From: Peribolospora baueri
Taxonomy: Eukaryota > Basidiomycota > Peribolosporomycetes > Peribolosporales > Peribolosporaceae
Assembly (NCBI GenBank): GCA_029717555.1
Contig: JAMDHS010000027.1
Coordinates: 1 to 64,000 of the forward strand
Length of the DNA stretch: 64,000 nt
Direction of reading: 5' to 3'
Positions within the stretch are counted from its first letter, which is position 1. Every line of letters starts with the position of its first letter. The notes under the pieces are model-generated. The model was given only the letters and a program-made list of their open reading frames with translations, did not search any database and was not told the origin of the DNA. A program made the translations under genes and the position numbers. Below are positions 9,581 through 21,581 of this stretch, in pieces.

Positions 9581-12023
9581 TCACGTCTTCGGCTGCCCCA
9601 CACCTTGCGCCCCTTTCTCGACTGACATTCGCTCCTGACGCGTCCGGCTTCGATGGAGCGCAAGCTCGTCCTGGTCCGAGATGCCGATCTGGCCTTCGAT
9701 ATCCTCGTCTTCCCTCTCCAACTGACCACCCTCTTCACCCCCCGCCGCCGGGTCATGCCGCTCCATGAGCGCTTTAAACATCGCCTCGGCCTCCGAGGCG
9801 TACTGGCACTTCTGCCGAATCGCCTGCCCGTACTTGTAGAAGAGCACGGGGAACGGCAGGCAGGCGAGTGCGAGGAAGCCGGGGATCGCCGACGCCCAGT
9901 GGACGCCGAGGTTGCGGTACATGTACGATGTGAACAGCGGGAAGACAGCGCCCTGTGGGAAGAAAAGAGTAGAAGTGACGGCGACGTCAGGAGACGCGCC
10001 CGCTCCAAACGAGCGCCAAGGGAAGTTTCACAACCAGCGAGACGGCAGACTCACAAAGATGGAACGAATGACGCTGTTGGCCGCGAGCACGCTGGCGGCG
10101 TACACGCTGTAGGCGTCGATGAGGTAGTTCATCGTCGAGAGGAAGACGAGCACCATGCCGCCGCCAAAAGGTGCGCCGGCCATAATGCTCACGAGCCAGA
10201 AGCTGTGATCGTGGCGGCCGAGCAAGTCAAGAGCGAAACTCAAAAAGTCAGCGAATCTGGTCATCAAGCCCGGAGAGAGCGTGTGCATGTCTTTTTCCGC
10301 CGCTTCGTTCATGACCGGCGTCAACGTAGACTCACACGTTGGGCGCACACGTAGCACTGAACCAAGCTAGACCAATGACGACCAGAGGCCCTCCGAGCAT
10401 AGCCGAGTGAAGACGCGCCTCGGGAGGAGCGATGCCCCCGTGCTTGCGCATGACGTTCCGGTAGCGTCGATCGTCGACGAAGATGACGTAGAGGACGCAA
10501 ATGAGCATGCCGCTGGTAGTCGCAGTGAGGTGGGAACAGGATTTTGAAATTTGGAAAAATTGGAAAGACAAGACAAAACGAAATTAAGTATGACTGGGCA
10601 GTCGCAGGTGATGGATGGATAACGCTTACTCACACTAGAACGCCAAGGAAGGCAAGACCACCCACGCCGGGGTTCCACCCTCTTCCAACCTGAAATACGA
10701 TAGGGAATGCCGCGAACAAAAGGTAGAGGGTGCCTATGGGTGCGTCGTCACGACGGATGGGGAAGAGATTGATTGATAATGATTAGATCTGGATTCTGAA
10801 GATCTCCCGGTTGGTGCGGAGGGGCCAAAGAGTACTTACCGTAAATGACGGCCATGTACAAGGAAAGGAGCAACACGATGGGTTCCTTGAAGAGCAAGGC
10901 CCAAGGACGGGAAAGGGAGACTTTGAACAGGTGCTGGAGGGAGATGTTCTTGCCCTCGTCCAGCTTCGCAATATACACCTGGCCCGTGACCTCACTGAGC
11001 TTTCTAGCTCGGGCCCGAAGCAGGACGGGCGCGTAAGTCTCTGGAAGGGCGACCCAGCCAAATATGGTGATGACGCCACTGAAAATGGCGAGGAAACCTT
11101 GCACCCATCGCCAACCGCCGGCCATGCCGATGAAACCTCCGATTAACGGTCCTGTCGGGTGAACGAGCGGAGAGAGTTGCGGAAAGAGGATCATCAGAGA
11201 AGCTGGCCGAATTGAGGGCAGGCCCTGGCTCTATCCATCTTACTCACCGATAGAAGGACCGAGGAAGGGACAGACAGCGAAGACGGCCATAGCGACGCCG
11301 CGAGACGCGGGGGGGAAAACTGTGGAAGAAGGGATGGATCAGAGGCGCCCGGGCTCGTGACGAACGTCGGGATATGGAAAAAAAAAATGAAGAAAGCAAG
11401 GCGTCCGCCGTATCGCCGCATATCTACTCACTGTCAGCGATCGTGCCGCCAGAGTTGGTCAATGGGCTGCTGCCGAAGGCGCCGGCTAAGAAGCGGAAGA
11501 CGATGAGGGCGCCGATGTTGTTACTGGCGCAGGTGACGGCGTTCCAGAGGGTGAGCATGGCGTAGGTGAAAATGAAGAGGGTCCTCCTTCCGAGCACCTC
11601 GGAGAGGGGCGCCCAAAGTAGCGGTCCGAAGGCGAAGCCGAGGACAAACATGCTAAGCCCGAGGGTGATCACCTCGTCCGAGGCGTGGAAGCGCCTCATC
11701 AGGCTCTCGACTTCCCCCGTGAAGGCGGACGAGGCGAGGGCGACGGCAACGGTAGCTACGGAGACGCAGAACGTACAGAACCACCTGTACACCGCTCCGA
11801 ACCTCTGAGGGTTCTCGACGTCGTTGGGAAGCCACTCGACGAGGAAGGGCGCCTCCTTAGTGCCTTTGCCCATGTAGGCATACGAGACGATGTCCTCGAA
11901 AGGAGTCACGGCCCTGCGCCACGGTCGCCGCGTGAGCGTGTGTCGAGCGAGCTCGGCGGTATCGGGGTTGGCACGGCCATTGGGCGGGGAGCTGGGCGTC
12001 GACATTGCTTCTTTCTCCGTCAT
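9581..12023 (-). CDS. MFS drug:H+ antiporter-type transporter (DHA1-like)
   Basis: Seven exons: 12023-11432, 11319-11248, 11151-10840, 10733-10634, 10512-10336, 10202-10055, 9952-9581; 590 residues in frame. A hydrophilic N-terminus of about 70 residues precedes twelve predicted membrane segments. The MFS motif A appears as [15 protein letters not shown] after the second segment, and [16 protein letters not shown] sits before the central cytoplasmic loop. Both are typical of fungal DHA1 exporters of drugs, polyamines and similar small molecules at the plasma membrane. The charged tail ([10 protein letters not shown]...) is cytosolic. Substrate cannot be read from sequence. All splice sites are GT-AG. 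The 700-bp region upstream is its likely promoter. Confidence 0.88.
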
Positions 12024-12726
12024 GTCGGGCGACGGAAGGGGAGACAGGACAGAGAGGAGAGACCTGGAAGAGGAAGAAGACGCGACGGAAAGGGAGCCTA
12101 TCCTTCGGCCCTGCTCGCACTCTTAAGCAAATTTGCGGCCCACCCGGCAGCACGCTGTCTGCCTGCCCGTCTGTCATCCTCGTTTATATTTGATCCTGTC
12201 CAGAAGCGGCGAGAAAGAGACGGAGAGGCGAGCCGGGCAGATGGTTCCGGGCGAGACGGGCGAGACGCTCCGTCGGACGTGCTCACGGAGATAGCAACCG
12301 GCCGTCATGCGCGGTGGCGGACACCCTGATCGGCCGGATATCGCCGCAGCCGGCGTTCTCCCATCATATGCTCTTACCTCACCGGCGCGTAGCCACGGCA
12401 CGTGCTAATCGTGCTGCGGCCTCCACAGCAAGAAGCACGGCAAACGCTATACTGCAAGCGACCGGGCCAGGCTCGCCCCGGTATGTCTTCTCATCTCTCA
12501 CCACTGCATCCACTGTTGCGCCAGCAGGCCACCGGTATCATGTCGTTGCGCCGGCTTCCACTGTGCCTCCCTTCATTCTGCGCTCACCGCTATCGGGATT
12601 GGTCCACTTCGGCCAACTCGGAGAACCCGGCACGTTGAAACTTTGGATACTTATACTAGAACGACTACCGCTACCTGTCATCTATACATATGGACCGTGC
12701 ACCGGTTCGTCCATTCAAGTCACAGG
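12024..12726. other. Intergenic between helicase 3' end and MFS start
   Basis: No gene found. This is the presumed promoter of the MFS gene (minus strand) together with the short 3' flank of the helicase gene. Confidence 0.5.
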
Positions 12727-15700
12727 TCATGAAGCGTCGGCGAGTTCCAACAGAGCGTTTTCTTGCAGGTGATCCATCCATTTCGCGAGAAAGTCGGAAC
12801 CCTTTGATACCGTGTCGCTGTCCCCGATGATGGCCTGAGCAGGAAGAAAAGTGAGCATGCAAGCAGCAGATATATCACGAATCGATGGGGCTGATCTCGG
12901 ATATGGCTTCGGGGCGACGTGGGAGAATGTAAGAAGAAGACGTGGGCAGGTTCTTCCTCACCAGGTGCTGAGGAGAGAAAATATGGTTCAGGCGGTCAGC
13001 GAGACAGGCACAGGAAAAACGCTAAGAGTAGAGGATGTGTGTGCCTCCACAAAGTCGAGCACATCTACAAAATGTTTTCTCACCTTTTTCGGTCGCGTCA
13101 TCGCAACTGAAAGAACAGAATCGAGGCGAACATTGTATTCAGCGAGGGGTCTGGCAGCGCATATTCCGCCAGACCCGGCCAACTCACCGTTCAATCTCCT
13201 CTTCTCTGCCAAGAACCCGACCTCGCGTTTATCGTTGGACCGAACCAAAGACAGAATCACCGCCTCGGCCTCGCGACCTTGAAATCCGTCCACGGTGCCC
13301 ACCTCGACCTCAGGGTAATCTGGTCGGAGAAGCGAGGCAATTAACGACACTTGCGCCGCGTACGGTGCGATTACGGCGATCTCTGATGGATTCAGTCCGG
13401 CCGTTACCTGTTGTTCCGCCGGGACAGACAGAGGGCGCGAGCGCAGGAAATTGGAGAAAACCCCGCCCAAGGTTCCTTCCGCAGGGTCAACACCATAAAT
13501 GCATGCCATGGCTGCTCTCGCGTCGCCCACTCGAGGTGAGTAGTGGTCTTTGAATGACTTACCAGTTTAACGACGTGCTCGACCACCATGTGAGCCTCGT
13601 GCTCATTGCTCTTACTCTCCGAAAGCATGCTCCTCAACTTTACGTCCTCATCCGCTCTCTCAAACATGTCCGCAGCGGCAGCTGAGAAAGGAGGCAAGTT
13701 AGTGACGGTGAGAATACAAAACAAAGTCATCCTAGGCCGTCAGTCATCCAGTACGAGCTCGACCATCCTCTTCTCGGTTGTCGGAGAACAACCGACCAAC
13801 TCCATTGAGAGCACTCACTATCGATGAACACGATAGGCGCACCATCCGCCTCCTCCTCATCCACCTCAACCCCTTCAATCTGACCCAACCGTCCCTTCTC
13901 GCAGCTCTCATCTGCGTGCAAGCGGCCCCCGTACATGACACGGGAAGGAAAGGAGCATATCTCGGCGTTCATCCGGTATTGGGTCGTAAGGAGACAAGAG
14001 ATCTCATCTCCCCACATGTGCAAGAGACGGTCGAAGAGCGTTGTTTCTAGTGTTGGCGACGGACGGAGACGGGAACCGTTTGGTTTCGCTGAAGGCTCTC
14101 CGTCTTTTCCGTTTGTTTTCGTTTCATTTAAGCCATCGCACGTTGGTTTTGCTGCCTTGTCGTCGGAAAGCGAAGCCTTGGTCTTCGAGCCCGATTTCTT
14201 GCTACTCGCTGCTTCTTTCGGCAGCTTTTGATGAGAAGATCGATGAGAGGGGGCAACTGATTTGATGGTTGGTGGGAGCTGAAGATGATCACCGGCCAAA
14301 ATGAGCTTTGCTCGTGATGCGCCTTTGAGGATAGGGATCCAGCATGCCTGACCATACGTGTAACGGGCGCAAAAAGCATGATCAGACGTATACGACCACG
14401 AAATTGAAGGCTGCGACCCGACCAGACGCTCACAGCTTCGAGCGCTTGCGCTGCCTCGTCAATTACGATCACATCAAACTCTTCGCCATGCAACTGTCGG
14501 CTTCCAGCACCGTGGCAAGTGGCCAGGACGACCCGTGCTCTACCGATCACGTCCTTGGTGACCGTAGCCTCTCGTCGTCGATAGCTATCCGATAACAGAC
14601 GAGAAAGAAAGAGCGTCAGTCGTGAGCTGAATCAGGGGCGCAGAATGCAGAAAAAAGAGGTCGATAGAGGGACGGACAACACACTCTTTCCTCAGCTCCT
14701 TCACTTCCTCCCATTTCTTCTTCCTTTCCAATCCCCTCACTCTCGCCTTTCCACCTAGTGCCAACTCGGCCATGAGTGCCTCGATCTCGCGTTTGATTTC
14801 CCTCACAACTTCTCCAGCGTTCGAATACGTCGTCTGGTGATCGAGCGTACTTTGGTGCAGACTCGCCAAGACGCGCGCCGGGTGTCCCAAGCGAGTCAAG
14901 GGTAGTTGCGCTCGCTGATCAGGCTCGGCGAGCAAGCGCTCTAAAATGTTATCCACCGCGAGGTTGGACGCTGCGCACACGAGAAGCCGCTTTCCTGCTG
15001 CGACCTCTTGCCGGATTATCTCCACCACTGTACTCGTCTTGCCCGTTCCCGGCGGGCCGTGTACAAGGGCAAGCTGTTCAGCCGACAGCGCTAGTCGAAC
15101 GGCTTTTTGTTGTGACTCGTTCAGACGAGAGGAAAGAGGCAGAGATGTGTCCTTGGCCTTGGAGAATGTCGGAGAGGAGAAGCCAAGGAGGGCGGAGAAG
15201 AGTGGATTGGCAGGCGAAGGTGCACTCAGGTTGGATGTGGATTGGGCTTTCAACGAGGTGCTGAGAGTGGAAGGAGTAGTCGGCACCTCGACCACCAACT
15301 CTTTTGCGAGATGGTGCAAAGTCTTCTCCATGCGGTCAAAGGTGGCATCGTTCGCCAACTTGACGACCCTACACCGCTCCGGAAGGTCCAGGTCGTCCGA
15401 GCTGCCGCCGCCCGCCTTGTCTCCACCTACGGCGATGACGATCCTCGTCTCGGAGACTTTGAAGACCACACCTTCAACCCCTTGTCCTTTACTCTCCTTG
15501 CGCTCTCCATCGTCCTTGCCCTTGTTCGAGCTGGCCTTCTTTGAGAATTTGTCCTTAGCTTTGGACGTGGGATCGACGTTGTGGTCGACGATAGATGCCA
15601 AGTCTCCCGGTCGAAATGAGTGCGAAGGGAATTCGGGAGAGGTGTGATAGGCGTTCGGACGGTCGAGCTCGACAAGTCTGACGGAGTGTAATGTAGCAGC

Positions 15701-15991
15701 AATGCATTGAGCTTGAGCTTGTCACATCCTGTCTATTCCAGCTTCGCCAGTTCTAGCGCGACAAGATCGGACCCACGTCATTCCACCCAATCCGATCCTC
15801 ACGCCCGCCACCCCTAAACCAAGGAGGGCAACTCCCTGCTGCTCGAGAAGTTTAGGTGAACATTTGCTGAAGAGCAAGGCGGTCTCCTCCACCTCTGCCT
15901 TGCGTTCCTCGAACAGTAGCGCTAACTGTGCGGTAATGAAGGATGCGACATCTTGAGAAGAAGGCGGACGGGAGAGAGCTGAAGGGGCCAT
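12727..15991 (-). CDS. HCS1: Hcs1/SMUBP2-type superfamily 1 DNA/RNA helicase
   Basis: Nine exons: 15991-15777, 15677-14685, 14584-14434, 14347-13819, 13681-13563, 13407-13188, 13106-13084, 12967-12962, 12834-12727; 787 residues in one frame. Landmarks are GLGGMTLVEL near the N-terminus, Walker A GPPGTGKTS near residue 278, CAASNLAVDN (motif Ia), VIVIDEAAQALEA (Walker B), LAGDHLQLPPT (motif III), TQYRMN (motif IV), GTVDGFQGREAEAVILS (motif V) and VAMTRPKKHL (motif VI), then IIGDSDTVSKGSDFLAKW. Yeast Hcs1 is a 5'-3' helicase that co-purifies with DNA polymerase alpha; human IGHMBP2 is related. The exon at 12962-12967 is only 6 nt (CACCTG, His-Leu), yet it is needed to give the conserved TR..HL.IIGD block. 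No R3H or AN1 finger domain is seen. ATG at 15991 is preferred; an in-frame ATG at 16015 would add 8 residues. Confidence 0.88.
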
Positions 15992-16747
15992 GGTGATTAA
16001 GAGAGTGCAGGGCAAGGTCCGCTCTAGCCTACTGTTTCATCGAGCGAGCATTAAAGGTAAGAGCGTTGGTAAGAGCGTTGGTAGTAGCGACATGAAAATG
16101 AGAATGTTCACTGACGGATGAGTGGAACAGGTGGATGAACAACGTTGGAGCACAGACATTCGGAAGGCACGTGACGAACAAGCGAGCCGAGCAGTTCCAG
16201 GCACACTCAGTCCTGTTTCCCAGGGAGCACGGTCAATTTTCGTCTTTCTTGAGAGGCGTTGGATCACTCAACATTAGTTCCAGGATTCTCGGTCAGCTCT
16301 GTTGGACCAGACGCGAGCGTTGGCTCGACGAAGAGAACGAGATGGACTGGGCAGTATGGGGAGGCGCCGGGCCATTCTCGATTAGTGAAGGGCAGGGGGG
16401 AGACGGCGAAGGCTCCACCGAATCACACGTGCTCGTCCGAGCCCCTAACCAGTCCCATAATGTTCATCACGTGCTCTCCTCCGCTCTTTAGCTCTCTAGC
16501 TTGGCTGGGATCCCCTATTGACCCTTTCTTTCACGTCTCCGCCTCTCAACGACATCGAGGACGTCCTGGCTCGATACACAAAGGGAGCCGACGGTGAGTT
16601 CTTTTGCGCCATTTATCCTGCTCCTGCAGCTCGCGCTGACGTTCCAACTTGCTTCGTCCCACCCTCAATGGTCGAGCGAAGAAAGAAGGCACGACACAAA
16701 CGAATCTCATGACATGCTGAATGACCTTGTGGACGACTGATACGACA
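15992..16747. promoter_or_regulatory. Divergent promoter region, helicase / secreted protein
   Basis: Separates two genes pointing away from each other. A small direct repeat (GGTAAGAGCGTT, twice) lies near 16058-16081. No clear TATA box and no further gene. Confidence 0.4.
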
Positions 16748-18081
16748 ATGACGAACAGACTTGCGGATCTTCGCCGCCTCTCCGTTCTTGCGGCGCTCCT
16801 CTTTTTTCTCATTTTTGTCTCGGAAACGCTCGCCTCGCCAGTTCCCACTCCTGGGCCGGCTGCTGCCCTCCCCGCTCGACGCGCCACCGTAGCTGCTGCG
16901 CCACGAGCGCTCGCCACGCCCGCACCTCTCAATATCCGCGTGCCCGCAGGCTTCTCCGATGCTGTTCGCAAAGCTTGGCTTGCCGACCGGGGCAAGAACG
17001 ACCTCGCTCCTGTTGTCCTCCCCCACCCCCGCGCCGGGGGGCCTACGCCGGCGATGGCACGACAACAACAGCCCTACCCAAGCTTCCCGGCGGACATAGA
17101 CAGCTGCCCCAAGTGTCAAGCTGACTATTCCGGCTTGAGCAGCTGTATGGCCGCTGCTCCTGCTTTTGCCAACGTTTCTGCGGTGAGTGGGCCTGTCAGC
17201 AGGTGGGCAGGGAACGGGCCTAAGCCGGTCACCGAGCACCGAGCGGCGAGAAGCGAGGCTGAATTGCCGCCGTCTTCTGCGCTGGCGAGATGTCACTCAG
17301 ATCTTCCAGAACCCGGCGACGTTTATCTCGGTCATCGTGAGTTGAAGTTGAGCGATGCGACTGTCGCGCTTTCCGTCTTCGCAACGGTACGATGCATTTT
17401 CTGACCATGTTGTCTTGACCCGTCCTCGCTTGGCTCTTGTTTCTTGCTCTCGGTAGAAATGCGCGTGTACGGACACCTTCCAATCCGTCTTCCCTCAATG
17501 TGTCGATTGCTTCCAGGCGAGCGTCCTTGAGAAGGCCTTCTCGCTCCTTCACCGTCTTTGCTCTGCTACCTTCGTCTGACACTCCTGCTCGCCCGACATC
17601 CCATCCACACCTTTCGCTCGCTCACAGAGGACGGACCAGTGCACGTATCTGGGCACGGACCCGCAAGGGACGGGTGCGGGCAGCTTCGTGACCAACGTCC
17701 GGCAGGTGTGCGGCTTTGCTTCTGCGCTCCTCGGTCACGCCGCGAGCGCGAATGGACACCAGAGCGGGTGGTGTGAGTTTTGGCTCATATCTGTTTTGTC
17801 CGATTTGGCAGGGCAGCGCTGCTTCCATCGTCTGATCGATCGCCATTGCCTCCCCTTCTCTCGACCCGTTCACGCTCATAGACACCCCGTCTAGCGCACC
17901 GACCTACACCGACGTCTCCCCCTCTAACTACGGACCAGGCTACAACGATCAAGCCACTGGCGCCATGTTCGGGTCCAGCGCCTCCCCACCGCCCAGGCTG
18001 TCCGTCTTGGAGCCATCCATGGCGCTGCGCCTCCTTGCCGGGGCTGCCTTGGCCGTCGGCGGAGGGCTATGGATTCTTTGA
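16748..18081 (+). CDS. Secreted, probably GPI-anchored cysteine-rich protein
   Basis: Exons 16748-17182, 17301-17336, 17457-17516, 17628-17772, 17882-18081; 291 residues. The N-terminus is a signal peptide (LAALLFFLIFVSETLA). A Pro/Ala-rich part follows, then a Cys domain of the form CPKCQADYSGLSSC, KCACTDTF, FPQCVDCFQ, DQCTYLGTDPQGTGAG, VRQVCGFASALLG. The C-terminus (GSSAS, then a hydrophobic LRLLAGAALAVGGGLWIL ending at the stop) fits a GPI-attachment signal. This spacing resembles small secreted proteins common in basidiomycetes, without known function. The intron after exon 3 starts with GC (CAG|GCGAGC) rather than GT. Exon 5 uses the CATAG acceptor at 17881; an alternative exon between 17811 and 17880 is less likely. 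An ATG at 16721 would add 9 residues ahead of the signal peptide. Confidence 0.7.
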
Positions 18082-18146
18082 AGTCTGCAAGCCGAGGGAG
18101 GGTCTCGTCCAAGATCATCCGGAACTGTGATGCCGGCGCTCTCGTT

Positions 18147-18148
<2 letters not shown>

Positions 18149-18192
<44 letters not shown>
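18149..18192 (+). repeat. Uninterrupted 44-T tract
   Basis: 44 consecutive T residues, 67 nt after the stop codon of the secreted-protein gene and on its sense strand. Either slippage-grown microsatellite or the complement of an old poly(A) tail; no retrocopy was recognised to its left on the minus strand. Length could be inexact in an assembly. Confidence 0.9.
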
Positions 18193-18782
18193 CGTTTTCA
18201 TTATCAAAGACACTCTTCCCCTCCCCGACACGGTGCGCTTTGCCGCGTTTCGTTCCCGAATACCGCCTATCTACTTTCAGCGCCGCTACGTGCGCCTCAC
18301 TCGAAATCAAACTTTTGCGTGTGAAGTATTTGAAACGGACCGGGCCGATGTATATTCGCGTGGATGTGTGTCTGCGTAATTAATTATGTAGTTATGTACC
18401 TGCCTTGCGATGACTTGACGGACGCCAGGTGCTGCACACCGTGGCTAACTAGCTGATCGGGACCGGGACGTCCGTGCATTGTCTATCGGTGATCGTCTTT
18501 GTCATCCCGCTCGACGACCTCTTCCGACCGGACTGATATGCTATTAGGGGAGGAACCGGACGCGGAGATGAAAACGGTCTTTCTTGTCACCGCACCGCCG
18601 GCACAGCTACAGCTATATCGACAGTTTTCTCTGGACCTCATACGTTGTACGCTCCATCTCCTCCGTCGTCGTCGTCCAGCATGCCAGATGTGAGCGCCAG
18701 CGTCCCGCCCTAAGAGACACGCTGGACTCTCGCCTGACGAACCTCTCTCCTCCGTCGCCGCTTCCGGGTGTAGAGAACGGTG
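18193..18782. other. Intergenic / 5' leader of the TUDOR protein gene
   Basis: No gene. A short upstream frame (ATG at 18681, MPDVSASVPP, stop) precedes the Hva1-TUDOR start and could act as a uORF if transcribed. Confidence 0.35.
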
Positions 18783-19408
18783 ATGGGAAAGGACGGAAAG
18801 CCGATCAAGGTTGGGGATAGGGTGTGGACTCCGCACCGCGGCGGAAAGCAGGAGGGCCCGGTGAGCTGGGCCGGAAGAGGTCGGTGGGGCGCCGGCCCCC
18901 CCGCGCTGAGCCTGACTGACGGTTGATGGGCTTGGCTCCCCCTGGTTCCGCGTCCCCGTCCCAGGTGGAGGCAGTGGTGGTGGATGAAAAGGACGTGGAG
19001 GCGGTGAGCGCCATGGGCATACCGATCAAGCGTCCTCCCAAGGTAAGGGAGAGAGGGAGCGTCGTGCTTCTTCTTTTTCTCACTCGTCGTTCCTTACATT
19101 CCTGTTTACGACGATCCTTTACTGCGCGCATGATCATCATCATATCGTCGTCATCAGGTCATTTACACCGATCAGGTGAGCCGCTTCGCTCGTCTCCACT
19201 TGGCCGGTCTCTGTAGGTTCGCCGCATATCGCATTGTCCCGCCTCGCGTGCGACGTGATGCGCTTGGCCATCATGCGCATGCCGCATTGTTTTTCTCTTT
19301 TCCTGTCCTCTTCCCCTTCCGGGTATCACGCTCGTCCGTCTCTTTCCGGCGACGCAGCACGGCCACAAGGTGGCTCATAACCCTTGGGCGCTCTCCCATG
19401 TGGAGTGA
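18783..19408 (+). CDS. Hva1-type TUDOR domain protein (formerly DUF2945)
   Basis: Four exons: 18783-18860, 18965-19042, 19158-19175, 19358-19408; 74 residues. The sequence runs MGKDGKPIKVGDRVWTPHRG, GKQEGPVEAVVVDEKDVEAV, PPKVIYTDQHGHKVAHNP and ends ALSHVE. Length, the GD.VWT start, the EG.V strand and the closing HGH.VAHNP are hallmarks of the small fungal Hva1/DUF2945 family, named from a hypervirulence-associated Cryptococcus protein. Biochemical role unknown. Every exon is in phase 0, and exon 3 is only 18 nt. Confidence 0.85.
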
Positions 19409-21581
19409 CGCGATGGCGGGAGGTCGTTTCATTTCGTCTCGTTTGTGTCTCGGTTCATCGCGATCGACAGCGGGGGGTACATAAGAAAAGGGATGGATGG
19501 GTGGGGTGGCGAAGACAAGCACCGGCTGGGGTGGAATCGAATCGAGGAGGGAGGTTGTTGATGAAGGGCGAGGCAACGGAGGTGAGACTGTACAGACAGA
19601 CCTCGACACCGTCCCGGCACGCTCGTGCGAGCTAGCTCGCTCGTGTACATGGAGGAGGCGCACGTGAGGTCGGTGAAGGAGAAGAAGAAGGAAAAAGACA
19701 AAGAAGGGCGTTAGAGAAGAGCGGGAATTGGGGACGGCACGAATGAGTTGGACTACTGCGGGAGGAAAAAGAGGGAAACCGTAGCAAGAGTCGGTGGTCG
19801 GTCGTCGGTGAGGCCGGTGCGTGCTCGCCGCAAGGGACGGGCTGCGGAGGTTAGGGACAGAGGTGTGGGAGGGATGGAAAAGAAGAAAAGAGTCATAAGA
19901 AAAGGAAGTGAAAGGGAAAAGGAAAGAAAGACAAGCGAAAAGTGAAAGTGAAAGAAAAAAAAAAAAAGAAAAATTGACGCGTGTCTTTTCCACTTCGGCA
20001 ACCTCGTGCCGTGTCGACGACAACCGTTCGGCTCGCACTTCTTTCTCTTTCTCCCTCGTCGCCGTCTGCCTTCCCACCCTCGCTTGTCACGTTGTCCAAC
20101 GTCGCCAGGCAGGCCGTTGCTCTCGCCCGTCCTACGCACTGCAGTGTCTATATCTACGTCTACATCTACGTCTACATACATCTACGTCTACGTCGCAACC
20201 AGTTCGGCGGACCAACGTAGACACAGGACGATTGGACGACCGACTTTTGATCCCGCCTGCCGTCCGACCGTTCGTCTGTCCGTCGGTCGAGCCGTCGAGC
20301 CGCCGAGGCGTGTGCGTGGTCGAGTCGAGCGTCCCACCATCCAACACTCGTCCGCTCACCATCCTTCTTCCTCCCTACCAACCAACACCGTCGTTCTCGT
20401 TCTTGTCTTCGCCCTCACCCTCGCCCTCGCCCTCTTCCCATCGCCACCGCCATCCCTAACCCTCCTCCTTGTCACCCGTCGGCACACGAGGTCCAGCCCA
20501 GCCCACTCCTAGACTGACGGCAACCGTCACCGTGCGTGCGGCGACCGTCGCTTTGCACCCGTCCAGGCCAAACCATCCTCCTTCCTCGATCTCCTTCCCT
20601 CGCCTCGCCTCTTCCATCTTCCACTTCCACTAACCCTTCCTTCGGCCTCAGCCGCTTTTCTCAGTCTCGCCGTCACCGTCGACGCCGACACCGCACGCTC
20701 CCTCCCTCCTCTACTCTCGTCCAGTCAAGCCCTCCTCCTCCTCGTCAGCCCGGCAACAAGTGTTCCTTTTTGCTTGGCACCGTCGCGAACCTAGCTAGGG
20801 CGCTCATCGTCTTCCTCGTCTTACCTCCTCTTCGACGTCCCTCTCGACAACCTCTTCGCCTTCCCTCCTTCACCCCTCCCTTCACGCCCTCTTGCCCGTG
20901 CCTCTGCGACCGCCTGCGGTGACGCCGGCGTGCCCTTCATTCTCCATCACCTCGAGCCCCGCAATTTAAACACCCTTCCCCGACCCACACGGCAACGGCA
21001 ACGGCGACCGACGGACGACGGACGGACGGACGGACAGAAGGAAACGGCGGCGGCGGACGGCGTTCCTGGACCACCACCACTATCATCACCCACTTCCATT
21101 CTCTCGCCTTGCCGCACCCAACTCAGACCTCTTCTCTCGCCTTCCTCCGCCCTTCGAACCCACCAGCGCTCTAGCACGTCCACTCTACCTATTCGCCCCG
21201 ACTTCCACCGCTCACCTTCTACCGTACCCGCTCGGCTCGCCCCGGCCGACGGTCCATCTGCGCGCCGGCTTCGCCGCTTCGCCCACGGTGGCGTTGGACG
21301 AGCGCTTGGCCGCCGTCCGACGCAGCATCCACCACGTCCGACGCCTCGACGTACCTTCGCCCGCCTTTTTCCCTTCTTCCCTCGCCTCTCCATCCTCATT
21401 CCCCTCGTCTCGCCGCCTGCGTGTCGGCCCCCTCCGGCTGCCCTATTGCCGTCACCCTGCCCGCCGCTCCCCTCGGTCCTCTTTGCTTTCCCACCGCCGT
21501 CGTCGTCAACCCACGACGTCTACCACCACGACCACCGCTCCTTCTCCTGCCCTCGCTTTGAGTCCCGCGCATAGCGAGGCC
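19409..21581. other. 2.2-kb gene-free leader upstream of the GATA gene
   Basis: Strongly strand-biased, pyrimidine-rich on the plus strand from about 20,000 on. Open frames here are by-products of low complexity (Ser/Pro/Arg-rich in all frames). Probably promoter plus a long 5' UTR with many upstream ATGs for the GATA regulator; not proven. Confidence 0.45.
20146..20203 (+). repeat. TCTACG/TCTACA hexamer microsatellite
   Basis: Imperfect TCTACG and TCTACA units in the leader of the GATA gene. Confidence 0.7.

Noticed and set aside
19271-20077. Minus-strand frame of 268 codons, Phe/Ser-rich with hydrophobic runs
   Set aside because: Low complexity from purine-rich DNA; no ATG context, splice logic or domain.
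20930-21574. Plus-strand frame of 214 codons before the GATA gene
   Set aside because: Pro/Arg/Ser composition only, typical of GC-rich leader DNA; no motif.
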